Shown in pieces: positions 36,801 to 48,800 of a stretch of DNA of 64,000 bases. Each line of letters begins with the position of its first letter. The stretch's first letter is position 1. The position numbers were made by a program, and so were the translations under genes. The notes under the pieces are model-generated. The model was not told the DNA's origin. It saw only the letters and a list, made by a program, of their open reading frames with translations, and made no database searches. Origin of the DNA: Phytoseiulus persimilis (Eukaryota; Arthropoda; Arachnida; Mesostigmata; Phytoseiidae); assembly GCA_037576195.1 (NCBI GenBank), contig CM075101.1, positions 26,536,001-26,600,000 on the forward strand, written 5' to 3'.

Positions 36801-39800
36801 AGCCCAGGGCTCCTTCGCTCGGCCTCTGGCAGGCGGGAGTGTTGAGCAACGCTCCACACAGTCAGTCCAGCTGAGAGAGGACTCAAGCACAGTTGAGAGG
36901 GAATAACTCTCGTCACCCTTGTTGTTGTCCTCAACTCGAGAACTACAGCTTTGTCGACGAGTTCTGAGGGGTGAGTGGCTCTCTGGCGGACAGGTCGGAT
37001 GGTTGGCGGGCAGGTTGGCAGACAGACAGACCTCCACCGCCCCTGTGAGTGCTGAAGGTACAACGAAGAAGTTCCCCCACACATGGGGCAGGTGATGCGG
37101 GTGAAGCATCGCAGAGCAGAGCTGCGGAACGAGTCGTTTCGTATCTGCGGGGAACACACTCGCAACTCAGTTTCGCAACCGGTTGGTCGTCCAGTGTCTC
37201 CCAGCAGGACTTGTGTCTCCTCCATTCAGCCTCCTATCCACCCGTTTCTCCGCGCGACCAGCCAACCGAGCAGCACACTGACGAACGAACGAACGCGGCA
37301 GTTATTGCACGTTGAATGAAGGGCTCGGCATCAGCAAGCTGACGAGAATTCATGTCGAGGGGCACGAGGCAAACTATCACACGTTCGAAACACTGGTGGC
37401 GATGGGCCTCGAATGACCTACGTCTCTTCTGCGTCTGCGGTTCGGAGTGAGTTGGCATCGACTCCACTCATTTCCTCCGTCGAGAGAAGCGCTCGCGGCT
37501 GATGTATGACAGAATGGTCGTTCTGGTTTCGCGGTTCACTCCGGGATCCTCACACCTACGGATCCCGCCGTCGTGCTCCGGTGCGCTCCATCGAACTCCG
37601 TCATGAGAACATCGGATGCTCGGATCGGTTTTCGCTCCTTCATCCTCCTCTCCGACGGCAACCGAAGAGGCCGGAGAACCGAGTCGAACCCTTATCCAAA
37701 TGTTTCCCGCTAAAGACTCATTACGGTTGCCCCAAATTGGTCTCGGGTTACAACGAGGAGCGGCTCTAATGGCGTGGATAGCCTCCGAGGTGAACCATTA
37801 TACTCTTCTGGCTGAACTCTGATGTTTCTCTTAAGTCTCTCTGAAAGCCTGCAACGCTTCGTTCGAGCGCGCCGCAACGAGCGAGCCGCGCACGGAGTCT
37901 ACACTCCGAGTCAGTTCCATACGCCCAGAGAGAACGTTCCTCGAATCCGTGTCTCGCCATGGTACGCTGAGTCCTCGGAGCATGCCAGCACTCCGGGAAA
38001 TGTAACCGAGGAAACCTAAAACTCCCCAAAACCAGACCCCGAGAGTAGAGGATAGGTGCAGACAGCTGTTTCGCACGCCCCGTCAGTCACGCAGGTGTCT
38101 GATGATGCAAACAGATGGCGGTAAGCGGTCACAGTGGCCTGAGTCGAGCTCTTACGAAACACAGCATCGTACGGAGGGTGAACAATTTGGCTTCATGTTT
38201 TTCCGGGGCGTTCGCATCGTCCTGAAGGCTGAGGATCAGAAGCGACGCATCAATCTGTCTTGATGCTTGGATTGCACGTCCTCGAAAGCTGGTTCACGGT
38301 CTCGAGTCGAAGTCGCGCGCTGCATGTTACACCACGCACTCGGGACCCCCCTCCCCCTGATCCGACTCCTCCGGAGCGCGCATATCCGCTAGTGGTCGAA
38401 TGCGTGCGAAGTCACTGAAGGTTAGGTTCCCGGAATCAGCAAGATCCGACATGCAGAACATGAACACCGGCGGGGGGGATCTACATGGAGAAAACGCTCT
38501 CGCGTGCTCGTCCCCAACGCCGAATTTGAGTCCCAGTCCTACAAACCTACGATGTTTGGGAAATAGAGAGCGTTTTTCTTGTCTCTTCTGCTGCTCCGGG
38601 CAAACAACTAGCTGCACCCACCCCTCGCGTGGTGGGTTACTTAATGCACTTATTATACAAATGGCCAGCTTGCGGGACACCGAGCCAACCTGCTTTCCCG
38701 CCCGAGCGTCTGAGCCTCGTAGGCGAGTCGCACGAGTAGATGCGAACGATTCCGCCCTTGCTGCCGCCGCTCCCTCTCTCTCTCCCGCCCCACCGTCCCC
38801 TCGCCCCCGTCAGGCAATAGCGACACATGGTCGGCGCTGCTTTGCTCTGGAATAGCTGCTGTAATCATGTAGGCTGCGGTTCCGTGAGTTTCCCGATCGG
38901 GATATCCAATCTGCCGGGTTCACAGTGATCGGTCCACACGATCGGACATCGATCGGCTTCAAACCCCCCCCCCCCCGCTCTGTCACACTTCCGCAAACAC
39001 GTCAAAATGAATAAGCTCGCCTTGTCGGCTCATCGCCGGCTCTGAGGAGCACATTCCATGACGGGAGCGAGTGAGAGGACCGTGGCCGGAAGGAGAGCTT
39101 TCCGGTTCTGTTTCGTTCGATTTTCCCTCTTGGTCCGAGCGCCTTGGGTCGGAACTCCGGCAGGAAAAGTGAGACTTCTAATGACAGAGTGTACTCTGAG
39201 ATCAATTGACGCGGATTGTGCGTGCCAATGGAGATTCCGAAAGCCCAACTCTTCACAGACCCGCTGCTGATTGTAGGGCGAGCCCTCTTGAAAATCTCGG
39301 CCCGTTTCGTTGGCTGCTTCAATTGAGTGTTGAGAAGAGGATGGCCAACACTTCTGAATGGCTCCTCGGGACCCGGCTTCAACACCCCGTGAACTCGGAC
39401 AGCTCCAGGGTCTGAGCTCCTCGCCGACGAGCTTCTATCCATGAGCGTTTTATGTTGTGTCCTGCGACCTGGGCGCGGATTCTGCCGCAACCTAAGCGCC
39501 GTAGATAACGGCTGACAGACCCGACCAAATGAGAGAATGAGTCGGCGGGGCTGAGCGGCGACGGCGTGTTTGGCGGAGAAACAAAGAAACGTCAGGAAAC
39601 ACGATTACACCCGTACCCTCAAGGTGTTGTGAGCGGCGCGAGTACAGTCCTGAAGGGGCAGGCTCGCAACGTCCTTCCCGGAGACTAGCGCCAGCGGGCG
39701 ACCGGTTATAGGAATAATACTCGCTTTGAAGATAATTAGTGATAATGTTCCGAGGATGTCGCGGCTCGCTCCTTGGTTCAGTCGTTAACTGGGAGCGGGG

Positions 39801-42800
39801 TGACCGTGGGGAATGATTAATGCGTCGTCTCTCCCACTTCTCGATACTTTTTGCCTAGTCTCGTCCTTAACCCTCTGGGAGCTCATATCGACGGATTCGC
39901 GCGATGGCAGGCCAGAGGAGTTTCGGGCTTCCAAGTCACTAAAGGGGAATCCTTGCGCTCGGTCTCGGAGCCGGCCGACGGAGATCCTCCCCGACATCCA
40001 TCGGAACAGCGTCGATCAAAACTCACGGCTCCGGGATTTCTATTCCTCTTATGGCGTTGGCTGTCAAGATGAGCGATCGGCAGAAACCCGAGTTCGAGGG
40101 AAAGGTCAACCGCGTGGCCGGGTTAGCGGCTCGGTTCAGTTCTTCTTCGAATGCCAGGAATAATTTTTCGATAAATCCAAACATGGATCGGCCAGAGTAA
40201 ACTGGAACCATGATTCGCCCGAAGTCGGGGCCGAGTCCACGAATCATTCCGCGCCCTCGAGATGAATCCAGACAAAGCATCCCAGCTGAGTCCGAGACGA
40301 TCCGTCTATCCGAATCGATGAGCAACCAATGTAGTGTCAAGGACGGGGTAGGGGGGAGGGGGGCTGGCTCCCGAGAACACGCTGTAACTTCCCTGGGCGG
40401 GTTGAGACGGTTTGATGCGCGATTCACTCGAGAACGGATCTGACGATCTCATCCATGATGCCCGTAACGAGCGCTCGCGAAGCCGTGCTCGCTAGCAAAT
40501 TGGAAGAGCGTTCAAGATGGCGGAAAATTTTGCATAAGGATTTGTTGCAGCGTGGCCGAGCGCACGTCATCACCAGCATGATGCAGTTTTACAACGGGCA
40601 AGAAATGTAATCATGGTGTGGGTGTTCCGTAACGATCGCTCGGAGGGGACGTGTCCCGCCCGGAGACCTCGAACACAAGCGAAACAGAGAAGCAGACGAG
40701 AACGATCCCAGCGGATGGAGGTCTAGCCCGGCCGACGAGCCAGTTCCAGTCAAGCGTGGAGCTAATTGCTTCATCGATTTCCTAACGGCCAAATAGATTG
40801 AGGCAGCGGGCATCATACGGCGGGATGCAGGAGGAGGCTGACTCGTTTCGCCATGAGCCTCTCCCTCCGTTCCGGCTTTTTTCTGACCAAGACGGATGTG
40901 AGATCTTGGATTGTTCCCTGAATTATGCCGAGACCTGCCTGCCTCGAGAGTTGGCCCTCAGGTCGTGATATATCAATCGAAGCCAGAGGGCGTCGATGGC
41001 AGGCAAAGAAGACGACGACGCTCCTAGAATCCATGATGGCGGAGTACGTTGTGTAGTCCGACGGGCGAAAGAAGAACTCTTCGCTGCCGGAAGCGAACGA
41101 TGAACTGTCTGGTTGACGCGAAACAGGACGCTGCTTCCATGGCGGCGGCGGGCGGGTTCTGTCGCCTCGAGCCGGTCTTTGTCAAGATCGAGTGGAGCTG
41201 AAGAATCAGTCTATAAATATGTATTTATTTCTCTCATTAAATCAGCACGTCGAAAGGCGAATGGGAACGGCTCCCGCATCTGTCTCGCAGACTAGTGGGG
41301 CGCCATGACCGCCGCAGCAGCTCTCCAGGAAGTCTTGAAACGCCATAGGAAAGCATTCACCTCGCTCTCTGCTCCTTTCCAAAGCTTCGTGGGGACGGGT
41401 CAGGGGGAGGGGAACACGGAGCACGGTCCACTAGAGAGACAGCGGGAATAGGGCCACCATGGTGGGGCCCATGGGGCAGATTTCTGGGCAAAGGGGAAAA
41501 CGAGAGCTGGTAAAAGTGGTTTGTGGGGTTTCCCTTTCGATCCGCCAAAGCACGCAGCCAGGCGGCCTCTTTCTTTCGAGGAGCGAGTCCTTCAGATGGA
41601 AAGAGTGAGTGAAAGAGTGTAACCAATAGAAAACGGAGCGAAACAGGACACATGGCGAAGTATTCCAGAAGAATTCGAAGCTCCGCTGTTGGAATCATCG
41701 CCCGCAACAACAAGGTTTCCTCATCTGAGCTCGACTCGAAAGACTCGAACGTCTGAGCCAAGTCTTAGACTTGATCGGGAGAGTTGCTCGCGAACCCTTC
41801 CAAGTGGTCTCAATTCACACTTTATTACTGCTGAAGTCAATTGCCCTGACTGGAACTAAGTAACAGAAGAAGCAGACGATTGTCCTCTAGCGATGTGCAG
41901 TGTTGAGACTGCTTGGCCATCTGTCTTTAAACAGCGGATAAAAATGCTCACATCGAGGCGCTTCTGATGCGTTCGGTGTCCAATCGCTCGAACCCTCAAC
42001 GTCTGACGTTTGCAGCGGTGCCGCCGCTGCTGGGACAGAGAAAAGTTGCGATAGCGACACTGGGTGCACACGGCGAGTCGACGTTTTTGTCAAAGACATT
42101 CTTCACTTACTTGGCTCGTCGCGTAAGTCCGCGAGCCTCGCGAGTGTAGTATGATAGAAAAGTTGGACGAGCAGCACCTTCAACCACGCAGCCAGCCAGT
42201 CAGTCGGTCGGTCGGTCGGTCGGTCGGTCAGTCAGGGAGCGGAGAGAAGAGGACTCTCCCGCCGAAGGGAGTCAGGACGTCGGGACAGGAGGATTGCTCC
42301 CGCCGCTGCGGTGGTGCTGGTGGTTCTGTACTGTCGGACCATGGGCCGGGAGATTCATTCTTCTCCTACTACTTCCTCCTACTCCTTCTTTTATTGAGCT
42401 CGCTCCTCACTGCCACCGCCCCTGCCTTTCCTCCTCACTCTCTGAGTTGATGTGAGTGTGCGAGCAAGCGAATGTGTGGTGGCGGCACTGGTGCTTGATT
42501 TAAAATGCACTTCTTCTTTCCGTTGGCTGCAGCTTCGGCCTCAGCTGCTCCGAAGGCGGCGGCGGAACTCCACCGCATCAGGGTCTTGTAAATTGACGAG
42601 GTTTTTTCCCATTCGGATTACGCTCGAGCCGGCGACGAATGCTAATGCAGCGGAATGAGTGAGAGGTGTTCCATCGTAGTGCTCGCTCTTCTTCGGATCA
42701 AACCATTCCCCCGGCTACTCGTCAACCTGGTCACAATGGATCGTGTGAAGCAATGTCTTGTTGATGGGGGGGTTTCCGGCCGCCGCCGTGAGAATTCGAT

Positions 42801-45800
42801 TGCATCGTCAGGAAGAGAAGGTGCGATTACTCGAACTATTTGAGCGGAAGTACTCATCTCCCGGAGTGAAGCCCGAACACTTTCAAGCATGAGGCATCAC
42901 GAGGGAAGTGTCAACAAAGTTAACTCGAAACGTATCCTCATACTGAGCTCCGAGGGACGGTTCGGAGTGAGGTACGGTTTGTTACCGTCGATTGTCATGG
43001 ATATGAGCGTCTCCATCCACGTACGGTTATGTGTTGCCAGCGAGCGAAAATAGGGAAGAGTAGCGATTATTCCGAAAGATGATGAGCATCGCTTGGAATC
43101 TACTCGTGTTGCCAATGTCGATCGATGCACCACGGAATCGCAAAACCTGCGCCCTTAGTTACTCCCAAATTCTGATCCTCGTTCCCGTGGGAAGAGTCAC
43201 ACGGGACGTATTAGGGGGAATCTTGTCTTCGGCAGAGTTTTCGATAGCGTTGACGATTCTGAAACTCCGAGCGAGCTGGTTCGCTGCCGCGACGTGCGCG
43301 AGTACCGACTTGAAACCGACTTGATCTCGTCTCAGACCCATTCCTACGATCGGACAGCCCAACTATTCAGATGGAGTCACATGTTAAGATACTTTCTCAC
43401 TTCTCAATGAACCTAAAATGCGATCCTCGACGCCCGTTTGGCTTCTGGATTTGATCAGGCTCACTGGGATCGACTCAGACGTAGTTTTTCACGACGAAGT
43501 TCATGTCGGCTCAGAGAAAACAACACGACGATAACCGAAGTCAGACCCGACTCGGCTTCCATGGAAAACATTTCAGTGGGTCTCAGCTCGCTGTAGACTT
43601 CTCAATCTTTGCCATGAAGCGTTTTCCTCATTTTTCTCAAGTCATAGTCTCTCCACAGTTTGAATGCCCCCGAGCCACTCAGTTTGTTTTCTGTCGTTCT
43701 GAGTAATGTTAACATCACAGAGTGAGCGACGAATATCTCTCAGCTGATGATAACCTCCACCAAAAATTCTGAAATTTGTGAAATCCGAGTCCACGGTTCT
43801 GCATCGGATGGCGTTAAATAGTCCGAACCGCTCTCTGCTAGCCATTTTGTTACCACCGGTTGATTTGTCACGGTTTTCTTCGAGTTCAAGGGCAACTCCA
43901 TCGTGGTTCCGATGACTCTTCATCGCGACGAAAAAAACAGCTCTACTTTGGATTCCCTGGAACGACTCGAGAGAATTATCGGAGTTGTTTCGATTTTTTG
44001 TATACGTCCTCGTTCCCTCAAACACGGGCTTGCCTGGTACGCCAATCAAGTCCTGAGCTCCGCGAGAGGACATTCCTGTTCCAGATCTCCAACATCGTAA
44101 GATTTTGCGCTGTCTTCGAGAGTTGAGCGCACACAGTTTATGGTTGCGAGACGCGGGAGGCGGCGTTACACTCGGAACACTATTTAGCGTTTGTAGCGAG
44201 CATCGACGCTCTCGGAAGCTCCCCCGTCTTCTCGTCCGGATCGAACATCCTCGGTGAGCCTCCTTCTGTCCGGTGCGAAAGTCCGGCTGAGAGAGTTTGA
44301 CGAGACTGTGATACGATTCATCACCCCGCACCCGAGTCGGCCTTTCATGGAGAGAGGAACAAGGGTTTCTTGATCCAGCCAGTTGGTCGGCGGCCGCGTC
44401 CCCGACAACTTCTCGTTTCCGCGCGGTCACGTCGATTTCGAAAGCCCGGAGGGCGCTTTGAAGCAGCCGACAGGCGCTGCGGAACCAGCTCCCGGGGACT
44501 GGGAAGCAAACCTCACGATGACGCGATTCGGCTCGTTGATTGGCTGACAAGCGTTGACGGCCGGCTGATTTTGCAAAGCCTCGCCGCGCGACACAGATCT
44601 GCGGTAGATTTTTCCCGTTTGTTTTTATCGCGGTTTGTAAGATAGGGAACCGCTGCCTCGGAGTTCGTCCGACCCGGGGCCAAGGTTTCTCACCCGTCCT
44701 CGACCACAATCTGATGACTAATTTCAGCGTGCGTCGGCCCGAAACCACTGCTCGTTGTGGCCTTCCTTGTTGAATGGAGTGGCACCCCATTCGGAATGTC
44801 TATTCACTCCTGCGAGAAGACGCGGGCAGTTCTGTTAGGTAAAAAGGGGCGGAGGGGGGCGGGGAGGAATAAGGGAACGGATGCGACGAGGGGTCGTTGC
44901 CGGCGTCGTAGACGGCTCAGGGTCCTCGTCGGTGGCTTGGCTGGTCGGTGGGTGGGTGGGTGGGTTGCTTGCTTGCTCGGAGCAGTCGGCCCGTTGATTT
45001 ATGGTGGCGTCTTTTCAATCGAACCGCCTGACGGAGAAAGAACATTGAGCTCCTCCTGACGGTGGATTGTGTGCCTGCCACCACGTAGACCTTCTCAACC
45101 GATCCTTCGTCCATCCGTCCGTCGGCTGTTCGACCGACCGATCGAGCGAACGAACAACCCAACAATAGATTGAGCGGCGGAGAGTATCGAAGGGAATCCT
45201 TCGAAATCGTTTACTCCGACGGCACCGTAGAGGCGACGGCGACACAACGGGGAATCTTGCGGACGATCGCAAGGGTCACATCGACAGGTTGATCTGATCC
45301 TAGGCCCCCTTCCATCTTATCATTGCGCTCCGTGGTTTTTCGATGCGACTCCTTCGACTGTCTCAGCCGCATCCTGTAGGGGGATCTCCGTCTGGGAAAC
45401 GCGCTGGGGCCCCTTTTCCCCGGATCGCTATCGTCTCGGGGAAGGAGGTGGGATTCCCTGCCATGAGGCCGAGGCGATCGAACAAGTCTGAAATGTTCCG
45501 AGTCTGAATTCGGAGCAAGATGCGCCATAGACGTCAAGGACTGGATGAACTCAGCAAGCAAATCTCGGGGAAAATTGAATCCGACAGGGGTGAGCGCCCG
45601 TCTCTTCTCGGAGCCTTCAACAGCTGAAAGGAGCGCAAACACTCGCCGCATCTCATTAGCAGCCGGATCCGTCGACGTCTGATCCGACGACCACTCAGAA
45701 GGGATCGTGATTAACTGCATGAGGGTTACAGCGGGAGATGTTTGCGCAGAATTCTCCCTTCGTAGACCACCGAGGTGTTCGAGGAACCCAGGGCGGAATC

Positions 45801-48800
45801 CAGGAGTAACGAGCAACGTTCGCGATTGCAGGTACAGCGTCAAGACGCGCAGCTTGGCGCTAACGACGGCTTTCTTCGAGCAGCACTTCAGAGGCCAAAT
45901 CCGTAACGTGGAGTTTTCCAGCCCGGACGGAGCTGGACCACAGGCCATGCCTCCATCATCTCTTCCACGGGAGAGCGCCGGCAGAAACGTGACGTGTGTG
46001 CCGAATCCGTGCCACGGTGGACGCTGTCTGACCACAGCGGAGGGAATTCACTGCGACTGCCGGGGCCTCGACGCCAAGGGACGCTACTGCGACAAACGTA
46101 AGCAAGCGATTCACAAAGATCGACAACCTCTGCTGTTCGGTGCATGGGCGTGACATCCCACTCACCCACTAGCCCGTGGGTTCCGAAGCTTGCGCTGAGC
46201 TCTGGGACTCTCATGGATGTTTCCGAAATTTTCGGAGGCATCCTGGAATTTGAGATTTTATCTCATGTCGCATCTCTTAACATGGAAGTTCGAGCTCAGT
46301 CAAATCTTCCATCGCTGCCGCGAAATTGTTCGTTCAGACCTTGGAGTCATCGGGAACTTTCTGTCGCCTCCCCGCTGGACATTAGGATTCCGATCCGAGA
46401 TCCTTCATCTGAACTATATTTTTTGTGAACACCAACAGCTGTGAAACCCGCGGAACTAAATCTGAACGGGGCCGCGCATCTACTGTTTCAACAACATGAG
46501 GCCATCGTTTCAACGAATGAAAACATCTCGTTCTACTTCAAAACCTCGAAACGATCAGGTAAGCCACCGCGCACGAGTGGGTTGACAAACTTCAATGAGA
46601 ATGCGCGGCGATTCTTGCATCTGAGTCGGAAAGGCTCTTCCGAGCTTCATCGAGGAACGGATAGTCTTACGAAATCATGATCAATTCGTGATTTGCATTT
46701 CTGCTGGTGGTGGTAGGCTGCGTCTGTCCTCCTCTATCGACCCTGGCTCCGGTGACCTTTAAATCCCCTCCTCTCTCTCGCGTTCGACCCCCCCCCCCCC
46801 CCCTTCTTGTCCGCCGCTCCCCTTTCGCAAGCACAGATCCTCTTAGACCCAATAGTGGGACAAACAGCGCTCGTCTCTAAATGCAGCGTCATCGGTGGTG
46901 CGCCATGATCAGCTGGGCGATCCATAATCAATACTGACACAATTAGTAAGATCTTGGGTCCTCGTTGTCGTTTTGGTCGCCGCCGAGGCTATTGGGATTC
47001 CTCTGATTATTCCGTAGCGTTGTTTGTTTGTGTTCGCACACATCGACGGACGCGGCAGGTGTCAGGAGGGAGGCGGGGACTGTTTGCGGGCGCGGGAGAG
47101 AGTGCGCATGTTTGTCTGAGCCTCGTGTGCTATTGTCCTGGCCAACAAGGATCTCGGAGACGGAGCGAGGACGTCGACGACGAACTCGTCGTCGACTTTA
47201 TCGGACGGCATCGGCTTCGAACGGTTCGCTTCAACCGCGGGTGTCTTTGTTTATAGGAGTCATCCTGCACCTATACCATGAGCAAGGGGACTCGGCTCTC
47301 GTGCAGCTCCGCGACGGCTTACTCGAGGTATCTCTTAGGACATCCGGTCAGTCTCATAGCCTCGCGGTGCGGGGGCTTTTCGATGACGGACAGTGGCATC
47401 AAGTGAGGTTTACCCGAACCACTCGCGAGGTAGGAAATCCCCGCGACGATCCGGATGATTAATGCAATATACACAATCCACTGAGCAACGAGCACGGCGT
47501 CGCGGTCGACGAGTGTCGTGCGAGGCGAAATGGATGTTTTGTTCGATTCGAGAACAAAAGGCTGATCTCACCTTCCAGATCGATCTCTCCGTGGACAAGC
47601 AAACCCCGGAGAGGATTCTCGTGGACGTGTCGGCCCACTGGGCGTCTACGATCGTCATCGGGGCGTCACGTCAAGGCCGCGCCAACTTTGAGGGATGCCT
47701 GAAGAAACTCGAACTCACGTCATCAGGACTTCTCTTGGATTTCGTACGAATAGCAAAAAGCGACATGGGTCTATTAACCGCTAATGGATCGGTGGATTTC
47801 AAATGTCAGCCAAGCGGAGACCGGAGTAGCGGCGCTACTAACGGCGCTGGGCCTCCGCTGCCGCGGGCATCGAAAAAGCCCCACAAGGAGCAAGTGGTGT
47901 CTTTCCTCACGCAGGAGTCATTCATCGTAAGTGGCTGGCCCGTCCTGGGCCGTGTTGTCAAGTAACATATTGCTCGATAATCGTCGGGAATGGCGCCGTT
48001 ACGGCTCCAATCTCTCTGCGGGATGTCCCCGCTGGCGCTCGTACCTGCTCCGAGTTCGGAGTGGGATGGTTTCCGATCCGAATCGATCGATACTCACCTC
48101 GGCGCTCTCCTCACGCTCGGAGATTTCGATCCTCTAAACATCCGCGAAGCTTCTCCTCCCAGCCTTGGAGACAACGGTTCCCGGACGAAGCGCATCCTCC
48201 TGAAACGTGTCTACGTCGTTTCAGATCTTCCCGACTTGGGCTCCGAGGAAGCACGCGGCTCGCAAATCCGAGCTCAGCCTCCAGTTCCGGACCAGCGAAG
48301 AGAACGGCGTGCTATTGTATTCATCGCCGTCCGTCCTATCGCACTTCGAGCGAGCGTTCTACTTCATTATCGAACTGAATCAAGGGCAACTGCGATTGAG
48401 AATCGGCGTTGCCGGCTATCGGCGCCGAGTGACTCTTCCGATGTCGATGGCCGATAGCCAATGGCACAAGCTGAGCCTGACAATGGACCGCAGCGGATAC
48501 GTGATTTTCAAATCGGACGGCTCCAGCCGAGAGTTCCGGGTCCACGGAGCGCCCTCCAACCTGTACGAGACTGCAGGCCCGTTGTTCGTCGGGGGGCTCA
48601 GCCTCGGCAAGAACAGCTACCCAAGCGGTGAGTCCTTTATGAGGTGCCTAAGTATGATTGATTGACCATCTGTGATATAAGGAAGCCTTAGAGGCCGACA
48701 CGGGGCCAGCAGCAGTAGGTAACTCCTTTTGTTCGGAGCTCACGACGCGCCGGATGATCTCTGATAGACCAGTTCCATTCTCTGGGAACAGGGACGGCTC

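Larger units (their letters stand above)
34409..45831 (+). other. 11.4-kb neurexin intron splitting the LNS1 domain
   Basis: Donor ATG|GTGAGT at 34409 and acceptor GATTGCAG at 45831. The split codon TG|G restores Trp, and the joined sequence reads FGGLPQW then YSVKTRSLAL. The intron is far longer than the others in the gene. It holds C-tracts at 34797-34807 and 38964-38976, tetranucleotide repeats, a perfect G-quadruplex motif and a 382-codon antisense ORF. I see no recognisable gene in it. Confidence 0.88.

Noticed and set aside
45211-46035. 274-codon minus-strand ORF overlapping a neurexin exon
   Set aside because: Its 5' half is antisense to the LNS1/EGF1 exon, where coding constraint on the other strand can keep frames open; no independent motif.
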